From NCBI RefSeq assembly GCF_000226095.1, contig NC_016472.1, forward strand, positions 6,138,001 through 6,202,000: 64,000 bases of DNA. The letters are read 5' to 3'. The position numbers were made by a program, and so were the translations under genes. Positions 45,812-57,276 of this stretch are shown here, piece by piece. Numbering within the stretch: the stretch's first letter is position 1; every line of letters starts with the position of its first letter. Source of the DNA: Thermothelomyces thermophilus ATCC 42464. Taxonomy: Eukaryota; Ascomycota; Sordariomycetes; Sordariales; Chaetomiaceae. The notes beneath the pieces are model-generated. The model did no database searches. It was not told where the DNA came from and saw nothing but the letters and a program-made list of their open reading frames with translations.

Positions 45812-46190
45812 GGCTCAGGATGTCGGGGAGGTGATGGTTGTGGATCAGAGCAGGTGTCGGCGTGGAAGCTTGGAAGTTGATGGTGTCAGCGGCAGGCTCC
45901 AGAGTTAGTAGTGTACCTAAGTCACCCAGCAGCTTCGGGCAATTGAACATTGATAGTTGGCCAGATCGACTGATAAGGCCGAGGGTTAGGGTCTTAATCC
46001 GCTTAACCCCTGTAAGAGATCCGCAAGGCGGTCGAGATTTGCGAAATTCTGCCGGTCTTTCCAGCCAAAACTTCTGGGGCATCCAGAACGTGTGGATTCA
46101 TTGCTCCAGCAATCGTGTTTTGGGTTCGAGCTGGGTGATTTGCCGAATAGTACCACTCTCTTGACGTTGTTTATGTGAGTGTAATTTGCT
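45812..46190. promoter_or_regulatory. Divergent promoter, thioredoxin and SPOUT genes
   Basis: 379 bases between opposite start codons. No named element is visible; promoter role follows from gene orientation. Confidence 0.5.
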
Positions 46191-47387
46191 ATGCCGCCAT
46201 ACGAGCACCAATCAAAGGTGAGTGTCCAGACAATTTGTGTGTTCAGAGCCTCGGAGAATGGCTGACACTGACAGAAACGCCGTCTGGATACCGAGGACGG
46301 CGGCGATGCGTCGAACTTCAGGGCGCCGGCCCGTTTTAGGCCAACAGTTCCCAGGGAATGGACCGTTTCGATTGCGGTGCCCACCAGCTTGATCACAGAG
46401 TACGGCTTCCGTCTTTAGCGACCATGCATCATCCACCTGCTAACTCGCATCCAGCTGCGTAACACGAGAGCAGAGGACAACCAACGTCGGTCGCGTTGCG
46501 CGTGCCCTGGCCATCTTCTCCGTCGACGAGGTTGTCGTGTATGACGACAGCCCCATGGACAAGCGCATCACCAATGCCGACCCAGATGCCTACACTGGCG
46601 ATGTGGACCCGGCTCACTTCATGGATCACATCCTGAATTACCTCGAGACGCCGCCATTCATGCGCAAAGTGCTCTTTCCCCTCCATCCGAACCTGCGCTC
46701 CCAGGGTTTGCTCCCGAGTCTCGACATGCCGCACCATCCGCACAAGGACGAGTGGCTACCGTACCGAGAAGGCATGACGCTGGAAACCCCACCAAAGGGA
46801 GGGAAGGGGTAGGCTCTAACCTGCTAATCATGCACATTCCCGGGCTGCCCGCTAACGCTCAACATCTCAGCACGGTCGTGGATATCGGCATGCCCAATAC
46901 TGTTACCATAGCGGAGTCGATCCCTCCCAAGACGCGGCTAACTCTCAAGATGCCGGACGACCCTCGCGGGACACCCGAGCCGGTGCACCCGACCGCACCA
47001 AGGACAGAAGGCGGCTACTTCTGGGGCTTCAGCGTGCGCAGGGCCTCGTCACTGTCCAATGTGCTTACCGAAAGCCCGTACGAAGATGGTTATGATCTGA
47101 GCATCGGCACATCGGAGCGCGGCGTGCCGCTGTCGAAAGCCTTTCCCAGCTACGAGCAGGCCGACTTCAAGCACCTGATTGTTATCTTTGGCGGCCCACG
47201 CGGCCTGGAGTACGCGGCAATGAATGACCCGCAGCTGAGCGAGATGGGCATTTCTGGCTCGAGGACCAAGGAACTCTTCGATCACTGGGTGAACGTGTTG
47301 CCGAATCAGGGCACAAGGGGTATCAGAACCGATGAGGCGTTGTTGATAGCCATGACGGGGCTACGGAGGTTGTGGGATAGCAGCTGA
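46191..47387 (+). CDS. SPOUT-family RNA methyltransferase-like protein (DUF171/SPOUT1 type)
   Basis: Four exons (46191-46217, 46275-46399, 46455-46808, 46871-47387) give 340 residues. The family (human C9orf114/SPOUT1; yeast YMR310C and YGR283C) has a trefoil-knot SAM-binding fold with an inserted OB-like domain. Evidence: the basic start KKRRLD, then EWTVSIAVPTSLITDC, VARALAIFSVDEVVVYDD and ETPPFMRKVLFPLHPNLR. Next come LLPSLDMPHHPH, DEWLPYREGMTL, GYFWGFSVRRA and, near the end, KHLIVIFGGPRGLEYA, with the glycine-rich knot loop and DEALLIAMTGLRRL. Exon 1 encodes only nine residues. The ITD-C joint at the second intron rests on a GTACGG donor; the family sequence across it supports the choice. 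Probably nuclear; substrate not certain. Confidence 0.88.
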
Positions 47388-49559
47388 CCCGGCTAGCATA
47401 TGCATTGCAAAATCACACATACGTTTTCCAACCTTTGGGAACAGGAGCTCTCGCAGCCACCCAGAGAGCTCCAACCAACGGTCAGTGAGTACGGGCGGAA
47501 GAGGACTTCGCTATCCTTGTCGCTGATCCTAGAACTTTTGAAAGGTTGGGCAAGGGGGGGACTTGTCGGAGGGAGATAATAGCCAGGCACATGCGAGTTC
47601 GGCGTACCCTTCCCCCCAACCCCCTCTTCTTTCCGAAAGAGAACAATTAGCTCGCAATTCCTGCCTGACAGCTTCGGGTTCATCATGCATTCCCAACAGG
47701 GCGCGCTGTTCTGGGCTGCAGACGCCCGTCAGCAATAGGGACACGCCATGGCAAACCAAGGCACCACACTGCTAGCCGGTTCAACGCCGCAAGGGTTGTC
47801 GCATCACCGCCACCGTCAAGACGTTCTGTCAGTGTTAACTACGCGTCCCAAGATGCCTGGCCCTTCTGCTTCAACGGGCGGCTTACATACTTCACGCTAA
47901 GGCAGAGCGTCAACCTTGGCCGCGCCGGCGAAGATGCACAAAAAAGGAAAGGATGAACCAGCAAAGGGCCAGTGACGATCCGCAAATCTGGTGGGATGAG
48001 TTCCAGGGCGTCGGAACGTGATCCATCCGGTTGGGGCCTGGCCAGCCCACGCTTCCCATCACATCACACAGCTGCACGTGGAGGGAGAGCGCATGCAGCC
48101 TCGTTGGTCAAAAAGCGCCCTTATTAGTGTACGCCCCTTCAGCCCTTCCTCTCCCTCCCTCCCCTCCACCCCTCCCCCACACCCCCCCGGCGGAAGTCTG
48201 GACATGGATCATGTGTGACTACACTAGCTCCCAACAGCCTCCAGGGAAGGTGGATTTGGGGGGGCGACCAAGAAGAAAACGGAGCCGAAGGGTCCCTCCG
48301 AATTTAACATCCCACGAGGTCTCTCGGTTCATCCCACCGTTACGAAAACGGTTGAACACCCCGGAGCTAACTCCGACTGCGCCCATAACTGGCTCGTTGA
48401 TGCAAGCGAGATACGATCATTTTACAACAGCTACTGTAACGGAACTTGACCGCTCCTCCCTTGCTCGAAGATCGCTCCCTGCAACAGCCAAGAGTCGCGC
48501 GCAACAAAAGGGCGACTAATCCGTTCAACATTGTGTACTCCGTAGTGTATGTCTGTATGAACATACATACGCTACGCTCGCAGTCCCAGCAAGCAAGGAG
48601 GGTGGCCTAGGTCAAATCCCTCTTCCGAAGGATCAAGGCTGGGCGGTCTGGGCATTGATGTCGGTGTTTGGCGAGGTGTAGATGATAGGCATCAGGGCGC
48701 ATGCATACCTCGTGTTGATCGAGCTGCATTTTTATTGACCGCATCAACCATCTGCTTGGAAAAGGATCACTGCAGCATATCTGTCGGCGAAGGACGTCCA
48801 TGTACCGGTACATGTTCATGGATGCACTGTACATACATTCAGCTGATGAGTTGTCGCGTTTTGTCATTTAACCGCCCAGCCGTCTGGGATTTCTTGGGTG
48901 GTCAGACAAACAAACGGTGTTACACCGCCGCCCGAACGGCTCCGTGTACCGTACCCAGCTGGTCGGTGCCACGTTGCTGCATTCTAACTGCATCCACCTG
49001 CGGAAGCGAACAGTATGTAGCGCAGCGCGCCCTGGGCCAGTAAGCAATCGCCAATTAATTATCCGAGAGTCCGAAGGAATTGAATCACAAAATTGTGCAC
49101 AGAGCTGTAGTTACGGCTGCTCTCGTGTTACACAGCAGCGTGATGGACGCCCTGTTCAGGTTCTGTTCCTTGTTTTGTGGACAGAGTAGACACTCCGCTG
49201 CTTCAGTGAATCGAGTCAACCCGATCCTGCCCGCTGGTAGCCCGTGCGGTGCTTACACTCGGTGCTTGCACTGCGCGCATATGCTTTTGTGCTACCGTGG
49301 TCAAGGGAGGGGGAGGGTGGACAGAGATCAAAAGGGTGTGATGTGTCTGAGACAGGGTTCCATCATACCGGTAACATGGAAGGAGGAAAATACTTGTACG
49401 GAGTAATACTGCATACTAGAGTACATTTCAAAGGTCCATTTTATGGTACCGCTCGGGTCAGACGTCATCAGGATGTACCTATTCAAGCAGAGCTAGGGCG
49501 AAGAAAGTAAGGCCATCAACAACAAGATAACACACTTTGGCCTTCTCCTAGTCTTCAGT
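47388..49559. other. Intergenic, 2.2 kb
   Basis: No gene recognised. Contains two TACGGAGTA copies (48536-48544 reverse and 49397-49405) and a C-rich tract at 48150-48195. Open frames are short and contradictory between strands. Confidence 0.45.
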
Positions 49560-50420
49560 ACAGCCGTTCCATTGTGAGGGTGTAAAGAGACTTTGTTTTG
49601 ATGAAAAAAAAGTTTTTTTATAAAAAATTGAACGAAAACGGAAGTCCCAATCCTACAAGACCTCTAATTAACAAAACTCGAAGTTGAGGCTCCTAGGGCG
49701 CTCTAGACCGGTTTGTCCCATGGAAAGAAAACACTGGCAACCTCACTCTCTGAATCGGGGGAGCGACTGCATAATCACGTAGTTATTTTCCCTCTCCACT
49801 TGCGCCAGAAGCTTATGGCGCTCACTCTCTTTAAGTCGGTTGACAACTAATGTTTTGTTATCTCCTTCAAATGGCTATAAAGAGATAGGTCAAGGTAGCG
49901 ATCCCTCTTTCACGAGGCCTTAAAAGCTCTCTCAATGCTATCTTAGAAAACATCCGCTCGTCGTAGGTAAAGGGCAGGTTTCAAGAATGTATAGGGTGTT
50001 GCCCTGATAAATTGGTAATTAATAGGAAGGTTGTTCATCTTTATCAGATTAATACTTAACCAGAGAAAAGAAACCAAATTAATAGTTGTCAGAGTAGTCC
50101 CCAAAGTTGTAATTATTCTCTTTTATCTCCTTCTTTCCTTCTTTCCCTCTTTTTCATTTTTGAAATCTATTTTTCTCATCCTCTTTACAGACTCAAAATT
50201 TTCGAATCAAGCAGGCATTAATAGCTATTAAAACTCCTAGCAGGAAAGCAGATCTAATTATGAACCAGATAGATCTACCAATGTTCTTCATAAAATAGTA
50301 ACGAAAATGAGCTTCACTTGCAAGATTCTCAACCGCGTCGTAGCAGGTCTGACTAATAGAGGCTGTATTAATGACCAACCTTCCAAAATAACCCCAAATG
50401 TTTTGTAGCGGTTTGCTTGC
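49560..50420. other. AT-rich island
   Basis: About 860 bases with much higher A+T than anything else in the window: T and A runs near 49600-49630, TTAATA-type sequence at 50018-50090 and T-rich stretches around 50110-50190. Edges are fairly sharp. No coding frame of note. It fits a relic of a mutated repeat, or an AT-rich spacer. No recognisable element family. Confidence 0.6.
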
Positions 50421-50856
50421 GTTCTCTATCCGTCGTCTACACCAAGAACGAAATGATACGCTATGTCTTCTTTAGAATCCAGATAAGAGCATCTAATGGA
50501 TGTTCGCAGCCCATGCCCAGGTTCACGGGTGCCAACCGCCCCTCTCCCGTCCACCGCTGAACTTAAGTCGAGGGGCGGGGGTCGGTGATATGTATCGTGG
50601 GAAGCAAATCTTGAAAACTTGAGATATTCATGATTCCCATCACCGTCGTCGTCGACTGCCACCGTTGAATGTCGCCTGCTACCTCGAACGCCTCGCGGTC
50701 TAGTGATGCCATGACCCTCGTGGTGAAAATAAGACTCCAATTGATGCAACCGCCACCGCCATCGCCATCGCCAGGTATCACCATCGCAACACCACCACCA
50801 CCACCACCACCCCCATCGCGCCGCCACCGCCACCACCGGCCGTGGCCACCGTAACC
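50421..50856. other. 3' flank of thioesterase gene
   Basis: Downstream region of the minus-strand thioesterase, containing a CCA/CAC microsatellite at 50789-50810. No separate gene seen. Confidence 0.5.
50789..50810 (+). repeat. CAC microsatellite
   Basis: About seven CAC units followed by a short C run, in the 3' flank of the thioesterase gene. Confidence 0.8.
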
Positions 50857-51957
50857 TCAGAACTTGACATGCTTCTGCCGCGCCTCGTCGCCGCCAAGCG
50901 GGGATTTCTTCGTCTTGCCGTTGCCCTTGCCGCCGACGAAGAGCGCCTCGGCGGTGACGGTCACGGTGCCGGTGCGGGCGTCCTCGATGCTGGCGTCGAT
51001 CCAGCACTTGTAGTGCCTCTTGCCCCTCTCCGACTCGGGCAGCTCCTCGTCCGGGCGGACGCGGGCGCGGACGACGTAGAAGTTGTTGGCCAGCGTCGGC
51101 TTCTTGTACTCGAGCGTCAGGCGGGCCGTCAGGCCGACGCGGCCGCCCCACTCGGGGTCCCGGAAGGCGGCGCGGCCGCAGCTCTCGTCGACGATGGTGG
51201 CCAGGCAGCCGCCGTGGACGACGCCGGGCCAGCTGGTGGTGGCGCTGCCGAAGTGGATGACGCTCACGAGCTCGCCCGTGCTCCGGTTGCAGAAGACGCG
51301 CTGGTACGCGCCCACGCCGCGCGACCCGGCCAGCGCCGAGGCCGAGATGTGCTGCGCCCGGTGCTCCGCCGGCAGCGACTCGTACGCGTCCCACCACTCC
51401 CACTGCTCCGGGTCGCCCGTCATCTGCTGCACGATCGGCAGCTTGGCCGCCTGCTCGCGGATGATTCGAATCGTGTACTCATCCTCCTCTGTATTCGGTT
51501 CCGGAGGGTTGGGGGGGGACACCAGCACGCGCACGGCGGACCCGAGGGACAGGCCGACGAGGGTGCTGGCTAGGGCGAGAAAGAGGCGGCCACGGGCCTG
51601 ACGTGGTGGCCTCTTCTTCTTCTTGGTGCTCTGTTGTTCTTGTTGTTGCTCGTGGCCTGCGGGGAGGGAAGGGTCGGTCGGAGGAGGAGGAGATGGTGGT
51701 ATTGTTGGTGGTGAGCCCGTCGCCGTCGGTGCTGCAGTTTTCGCCGTGGAATCGGCGGCGGATCCTCCTAACGCGGAATGCTGGCTGGGTTCGTGCCGCT
51801 GTTCTTGCCGCGTGCTCGGGGAGGTCGAGAAGGGCTGGAGGTGCTGGAACCGCGACACGAGGAGCGACGGCGTTGTTGGAGGGAATCTGGCGGGAAGCGC
51901 CGTTTGCCGGCGCCGGGCCAGCCTCAGCAGGTGGCGGTACTGTATTTTGGAGCCCAT
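50857..51957 (-). CDS. Hotdog-fold thioesterase family protein, probably mitochondrial
   Basis: Single exon, 366 residues from the ATG at 51957. An upstream in-frame ATG at 52122 would add 55 residues; the later one is preferred because it is followed by an arginine-rich, acid-free stretch (IQYRHLLRLARRRQ) and FQHLQPFSTSPSTRQ, a typical matrix targeting peptide. A Pro/Thr/Gln-rich linker leads to one hydrophobic helix, LFLALASTLVGLSLGSAVRVL, then the hotdog domain (about 225-355). That domain has GVGAYQRVFCN, GVVHGGCLATIVDE, AAFRDPEW, VGLTARLTLEYKKPT and YYVxA-like strands. HGG with the following Asp-Glu is the PaaI/THEM4-type active-site region, so acyl-CoA hydrolysis is likely; substrate unknown. 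It lies next to the MCC alpha gene, also mitochondrial. Confidence 0.85.
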   Translation of the reverse strand: MGSKIQYRHLLRLARRRQTALPARFPPTTPSLLVSRFQHLQPFSTSPSTRQEQRHEPSQHSALGGSAADSTAKTAAPTATGSPPTIPPSPPPPTDPSLPAGHEQQQEQQSTKKKKRPPRQARGRLFLALASTLVGLSLGSAVRVLVSPPNPPEPNTEEDEYTIRIIREQAAKLPIVQQMTGDPEQWEWWDAYESLPAEHRAQHISASALAGSRGVGAYQRVFCNRSTGELVSVIHFGSATTSWPGVVHGGCLATIVDESCGRAAFRDPEWGGRVGLTARLTLEYKKPTLANNFYVVRARVRPDEELPESERGKRHYKCWIDASIEDARTGTVTVTAEALFVGGKGNGKTKKSPLGGDEARQKHVKF

Positions 51958-52474
51958 GGTTGTTGCGACTCCTCGACCAGAAGAACAATGTTTGCGGTGG
52001 TCCGGGTCCGGGTCCGGCAAGATCCAAGACTGGGTTAATGCCGGTGTCGCACAGCATGCATGGATGGGACCTGAGAACCCGCTCGGGTTAGGAAATTCGC
52101 GGCTTGCGCCGTTAACCCCCATTGGCCAATCCCCCTGTCGGCTCCTGAGCGAACTGATGTGCAGGTGTGGGGTGCCTCGGTATTTATTTAGCGTGCGGAT
52201 TAGTGATAACTAGCCGTACGGAGTAGTTCACGGGGACAGTGCAACTTCAGACGGGGGGGCTCAGGAAGTCTGCGAATTAGCTCGTTAATAAGAGACGGTA
52301 AGTCGAAAGCTCGTCCTGCCACCCATTCTATGTGTGTATATACAGGTATGCACATACGTACGTAGACACCGGGCAGCAGAGCTCTTGCCGCATCAATGCA
52401 TCAAAAAGAGCCGTGCTAAAAAACGTTGCACTCGGCTTTGTTCCGTACTTCCTCTGAAGAGGAAAAAGAACGTT

Positions 52475-52512
<38 letters not shown>

Positions 52513-52893
52513 GAAACCACCTGTCCGTGCTCAGGCACGTCTATCAAGATGCCAAGATGCCGTCTGAACCTGCTTGTGCCATGGCCTGCTTTGCACTTAT
52601 TCATGGCACCGCGTTCTCTTTCTTTCTCGCTACATCCAGGCCTCTCGAGAGCCAGGAATTCCCCGTTTGCATACAGATATCTAGTTTTAACAGCACGCGC
52701 GAGAAGATAGGCCGATGAGCGGACACAGAATGTGTTGCAAAAATTGAATATAATAGCCAACATGCATCTCATTAACCATGCCATTGTATTGAATGATAAC
52801 CTGACAAAAGGAGCTCTCCAAAAGCCGATTTCTTGCGAACGGTATCCAAGAGAGAACCCCGTAGTCCCACAGTAACCGACCCCTTGGTCGTCA
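51958..52893. other. Intergenic with long T run
   Basis: Upstream of the thioesterase and downstream of MCC alpha. Holds TACGGAGTA at 52217-52225 and a run of 35 T at 52477-52511. The first 165 bases could be coding if the earlier ATG at 52122 is used. No other gene seen. Confidence 0.5.
52477..52511 (+). repeat. Poly-T tract, 35 bases
   Basis: Uninterrupted T run in intergenic DNA about 380 bases beyond the MCC alpha stop. On the minus strand it is a poly-A. No target-site duplication or retroposed gene body was noticed beside it. Confidence 0.9.
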
Positions 52894-54217
52894 TCACTGG
52901 GCCGACTTGCTGCCCTCAGCGTCTTCAAAAATGACCAGAACCGTGCCGGCCTTGCAGATATCCTACTCTCGGGTTAGTAACATGATGGCTTGCTAACGTT
53001 CCGCAGTAAAGGAAGACGTACCCCTTCTTTGTGTGCTAGCCTCTTGACAACACCATTCTGTGGAGATCGAATCACCGTCTCCATCTTCATCGACTCGATA
53101 CTGCAGAGTCCGGGGGTTAACATGTCTCGTTCGATATCGTCCAGGTGGAGGGCACAAGTACTCACACTACTAATGGAGCTCCCTTCTCCACCGTCTGCCC
53201 CTCGGCAACCTCATTCCTCAAGATCTTGCACGGCATGGGCGCCACGACGCTGCCCACAACCTCCTTCAGCCCCAGCGCCTTATCAAACCAGCCGGGCGGC
53301 ACTAGCGTTAGCTCCGTCTTCTCACCCAGTTGGAAGATGGTCAGCTTCTCCGGAGCAGCCGGGTCCTGCACTACGGTCGACTCGATGCGCGCCATGGGGA
53401 AGAAGGAGGTGATCTTGGTCTTGGTGGCGCCAGTGAGCGACGGCTCACTGACAACGTTCTCGAACACGATGGGCGTCCGGCTGTTGTTTCGCGCGACTGA
53501 CACACTGTAGAGCGCATTCCCCTGCTGGGTGACTTCCACCTGGACAACCTCGGCTTCGCTCTCCTCGGCGGCGGCGGCGGCATCGTTCCGCACGCTAAAG
53601 GCAAACTTGCGCGTGTTCTGTAGCCCCTTTTCGCCAAACCCGAGGGTGCCCCCGTGCGGTCCGGCAGTGACATTCGACTTGATCTGGGAGCTGAGAAGGC
53701 CCAACGCTGCCTGTGCAAATACTTCGTCCGACATGTGCCTCGGCTGGAAGAGCTCGTCCTTCCGGTGCTCGATGAAACCGGTTTCGACGTCTCCGTCGAT
53801 GAACGCCTGGCTGCGGCACAGACGCTTGAGGAACTCGATGTTCGTGCTGAGACCAACGACCTCGTACTCGCGCAGCGCCAGCTCCAGCTTGCGAATCGCC
53901 GTCTCGCGGTCCCGCCCGCGCACGATCAGCTTCGCTATCATGCCGTCGTATGCCTCCGACACGGTGTCGCCCTCGACGAACCCAGCGTCGATGCGGACGT
54001 CGGGATCCGTCTTGGGGGTGACGAGGTGCACCAGCTTGCCCGAGTCGGGGAAGAAGCCCTTGTCGGGGTTCTCGGCGTAAATGCGGGCCTCGATGGCGGC
54101 GCCGCGCTCGAGGATACGCGCCTCGATCTCGTCCTGCGTCAGCGGCAGCCGCTCGCCGGCGGCGATCCGGAACTGCCACTCGACCAGGTCGGTGCCCGTG
54201 ACCATCTCGCTGACGGG

Positions 54218-54250
<33 letters not shown>

Positions 54251-55261
54251 AAAGTAGAACTTGCCCGTGTCCTTGTCCAGGATGAACTCGACCGTCCCGG
54301 CCCCCACGTATCCGACCGCGAGGGCCGCCGTGCGCGCCTTGTCCCACAGGTCATGCCTCGTCAGGTCGTCCAGCAACGGGGCGGGGCTCTCCTCCAAGAT
54401 CTTCTGGTGCCGCCTCTGCACGCTGCAATCCCTCTCGCCCAGCGCCACGCAGTTTCCGTACTTGTCGGCAAAGATCTGCACCTCGACGTGCCGCGGCCGC
54501 TCGACGTACTTCTCCACCAGCATGACCTCCCCGCCGTCCCCGAAGCTCGCCCTCGCCTCGGCGCGCGCGCTCCGCAGTTGCGCCTCGAACTCGTCGTCGC
54601 TCCGCACGATGCGCATCCCCTTCCCGCCGCCGCCCTTGACGCTCTTCAGCAGCACGGGGTAGCCGATCTCCGCCGCTCGGGCCCTCAGCTCCGCCGGTGC
54701 CTGCTCGGGGCCATGGTACCCGGGGACGCACGGCACGCCGGCGGCCGTCATGATCTCCTTGCTGCGCGCCTTGTCGCCCATGTCGGCCATGGCGCGGGCT
54801 GGGGGGCCGACGAAGACGATACCGGCCTCCTCGCAGGCGCGCGCGAACGCGGCGTTCTCCGACAGGAAGCCGTACCCCGGGTGCAGGGCCTGGATGCCGT
54901 GCTGGCGGGCAAGCTGCACGATGCGGGCGCCGTCGAGGTAGCCCGACGCGGCCGGGCCGAGGGCGAGGGCGTGTGGCGAGGACGCCTTGACGTGCTGCGA
55001 GCCCGCGTCCACGTCCGTGTACAGCGTGGTTGTGCGGATGCCCATGGCCGCCGCGGTGCGCGCGATGCGCAGGGCGATCTCGCCGCGGTTGGCGATCAGC
55101 AGCGACTTGATCGGGGTCACGGTCGTGGTGGTGTTGGAGCTGGCGGGATGGGTGGAGACCGGGCGCCGCTGGAGGAGGAATGGGGAGGACGGGGTCGGCG
55201 GCTGGGCAGTGGTGAGCGGGGTTGCCCGGAGGCGGCGTGATGTTCGTTTGAGGGACCGCAT
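52894..55261 (-). CDS. mccA: Methylcrotonoyl-CoA carboxylase, biotin-containing alpha subunit
   Basis: Three exons on minus (55261-53166, 53100-53022, 52962-52894) give 747 residues. The alpha subunit carboxylates its own biotin using ATP and bicarbonate; with the beta subunit it converts 3-methylcrotonyl-CoA in leucine breakdown in the mitochondrial matrix. N-terminal Arg/Ser/Thr-rich leader, then biotin carboxylase from about 50: KSLLIANRGEIALRIART, LHPGYGFLSEN, ATP-grasp loop KGGGGKGMR (209-217), and EMNTRLQVEHPV (339-350). The C-terminal biotin domain has VVAPMPCKILRNEV and the acceptor Lys704 in ESMKMETV; the Ser before Met replaces the more usual Ala. The domain's last part sits on two tiny exons of 79 and 69 bases. 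The open frame extends 44 codons upstream of the chosen ATG without start. Confidence 0.95.
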
Positions 55262-55982
55262 TGTGTGATGCTGGAATGGGCAGCAGCTGCAATGACTTGT
55301 GGTGGAATGAGGGAGGGAGGAAGGAGAGCAAGAGAGAGGAATTGGGAATGGAAAATCCCAGAGGTTTTGCTGCTGGTGTCGGGAAGGCAGCATACAAGGG
55401 AATACCGAGGATGCGGAACGCCGACAGTAGCCGTGGACCCCTGACTCCAGGTTCCTGAAAGTACTTCACGCTGATCCAAAACTTGAGCCAAAGCAAACTG
55501 AATGAGCCCCCGTGACCAATCCTCAATTTGTTCCCAGACCCAATGCAGTCTGGGCTTTTTAAATGTACATACTTTCTATGCAATTACGCGCTTCCGGGCC
55601 CTAAGTTTTCAGGTGCGTGCCATTAGCTCAGCATCGTCGCTGCCGGGCCGTAGTCTCTGTCCACACTAATGGTACCTGCGCATTATAGTTTTATGGGGAA
55701 TACAGGGTCTTTTGGGGCATCAACGTCATTGTTCACAGGCGACAGGCCAGCTGCCAACTACCCCGCATTAGTCATCCTTTCTGGGGTAACAGTTGGCTCT
55801 CATTTACCCCACCCTGGATGATTTGCCGTCAACTGCAGCATTCCCACCATCCTCAGCCCATGTTACTCGTCAGATAGACATCCGAGATACTCCGGCTGAG
55901 ATAACATGTCTTGAGGAACCACCCACGGTATCACTCAAACACAACTCGACGCATATCTTTACGACAACACCAGACCACCACC
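55262..55982. other. Divergent spacer, MCC alpha and PPOX-like gene
   Basis: 721 bases between opposite start codons; must contain both promoters. AT-richer at 55560-55760. No named element recognised. Confidence 0.5.
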
Positions 55983-56942
55983 ATGGAGCAGCAAATACCT
56001 CTCAGCCATGAAGCCTCGGCTGGCAACACCAACGTGCGTGTAACGACCTCGTTACCGCCCGAGGTCGTGCAGTGTCTCGAGAACGCCCGTTTCCTCCACC
56101 TGGCGACATGCTCCAACAACATCCCACACGTATCTCTGATGAACTACACCTACCTCCCGTCGTCCCCTTACTCGCGCTCCCCGGTCATCATCATGACCAC
56201 CAACCCAGCCAGCAAGAAGATGAACAATCTCGCCAGCAACCCCAACGTCTCCCTGCTCGTCCACGACTGTACGCACGCCGCCGCCCCTTCTTTTGTCCCT
56301 TTCCATTCGCTCGCCACCAACCCCCCCCCCCTTCTTTTCCCTCTCTACCCCTCCTATCCTCTTCCCTCAGCCAATCACCCACGCAGCTAACCAACCATCG
56401 GCAATCTCCCTATATATATAGGGGTCTCGCACCGCCCAACACCCACCTCCCAGGCCCGCCGCCTGTCTTCCGAAAACGCGGGCGGCACCTCCCGCTCGCC
56501 CAACCGCGAGCCGCACTCCTCCCTCGCCGCCCTTCTCTTCAACCTCAACACCTCGGCCGTCTCCTCCATCAGCGCCACCATCAACGGCAGTGCCCGCTTG
56601 GTCGAGCGCGGGTCGGACGAGGAACGCTACTACCGCCAGGTGCACCTCGAGAACAACACGTTCGACAGCGCGGTGGATACGGGCGCGGGGCTTTTTGATC
56701 GCGGCGACGCTGCCGCCCCCCCTGCTACTGCGGATGGAGGAGCGGAGGAGGGGAGGCAAGGCGGTGGTGGAAATAGCAACGGCAGCGGCGCCGGTGCAGG
56801 CAGGTTTGCGGTGGGGGATGATGTGAGGGTTATCGTGGTCGGGATACGGGACGTGAGGATCGCGGATTGGAAGGGCGGCGTCACGGACTGGGTCATTGCA
56901 GCGCCTGAGGGGCAAGAAGCGGTCGTGAATGGGGTGCCCTAA
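55983..56942 (+). CDS. PPOX-class flavin-binding protein (yeast YLR456W/YPR172W type)
   Basis: Two exons, 55983-56268 and 56422-56942, give 268 residues. The fold is the split-barrel of pyridoxamine phosphate oxidases, which binds FMN. Most of this fungal subgroup has no proven activity. Seen: the early segment LPPEVVQCLENARFLHLATC, a typical barrel start, then NIPHVSLMNYTYLP, VIIMTTNPASKKMNNL and NPNVSLLVHDWVSHRP. The joint HD-WVSH spans the intron, which is C/T-rich and ends in a TATATATATAG acceptor. The second half has LNTSAVSSISATINGSARL and YRQVHLENN. A Gly/Ala/Asn-rich insert precedes the final strands DDVRVIVVGIRDVRIADWKG, and the protein ends with NGVP. Confidence 0.87.
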
Positions 56943-57275
56943 TAGGGGTGGCACCGTGTACGGCTAGGCTTTCTCATCTGTATTGATCTGATTTCATCTG
57001 GGAAATAAAACGAATCGATGATGATGAGCAGGATGGGAAGAGTTGATATGGTCTCTGACGAGAAGACCGCTCAGTGTTCGAGGCCACCAAATACAACGGA
57101 CTGGGACTCGTCTAGCAGGATGTGTGTAGAATGAATCGAACTTTATATCACCTAATTAGGTAGTTAACAAACTAGGCAAGTCGCTCCGCTTTCCCTGTAG
57201 GACCTCTTGCCCACTCACAAACACCCCCCCTCCTCCCCTCCCCCCCCCCCCCCCCCCAAAAAAAAAAAAAAAAAA
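56943..57275. other. 3' flank with C and A runs
   Basis: Downstream of the PPOX-like gene. It ends in a C run of about 18 (57240-57257) directly joined to an A run of 19 (57258-57276). No gene seen. Confidence 0.5.
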
Positions 57276-57276
57276 T
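57240..57276 (+). repeat. Joined poly-C and poly-A tract
   Basis: About 18 C followed at once by 19 A. Likely unstable; it borders the possible membrane-protein relic on its right. Confidence 0.85.

Noticed and set aside
52477-52511. Poly-T run as the tail of a retroposed copy
   Set aside because: No element body or flanking target duplication recognised; simple homopolymer is the simpler reading.
53654-55240. 528-codon open frame on plus opposite MCC alpha
   Set aside because: Opposite strand encodes an unmistakable biotin carboxylase; the plus frame has no motifs.
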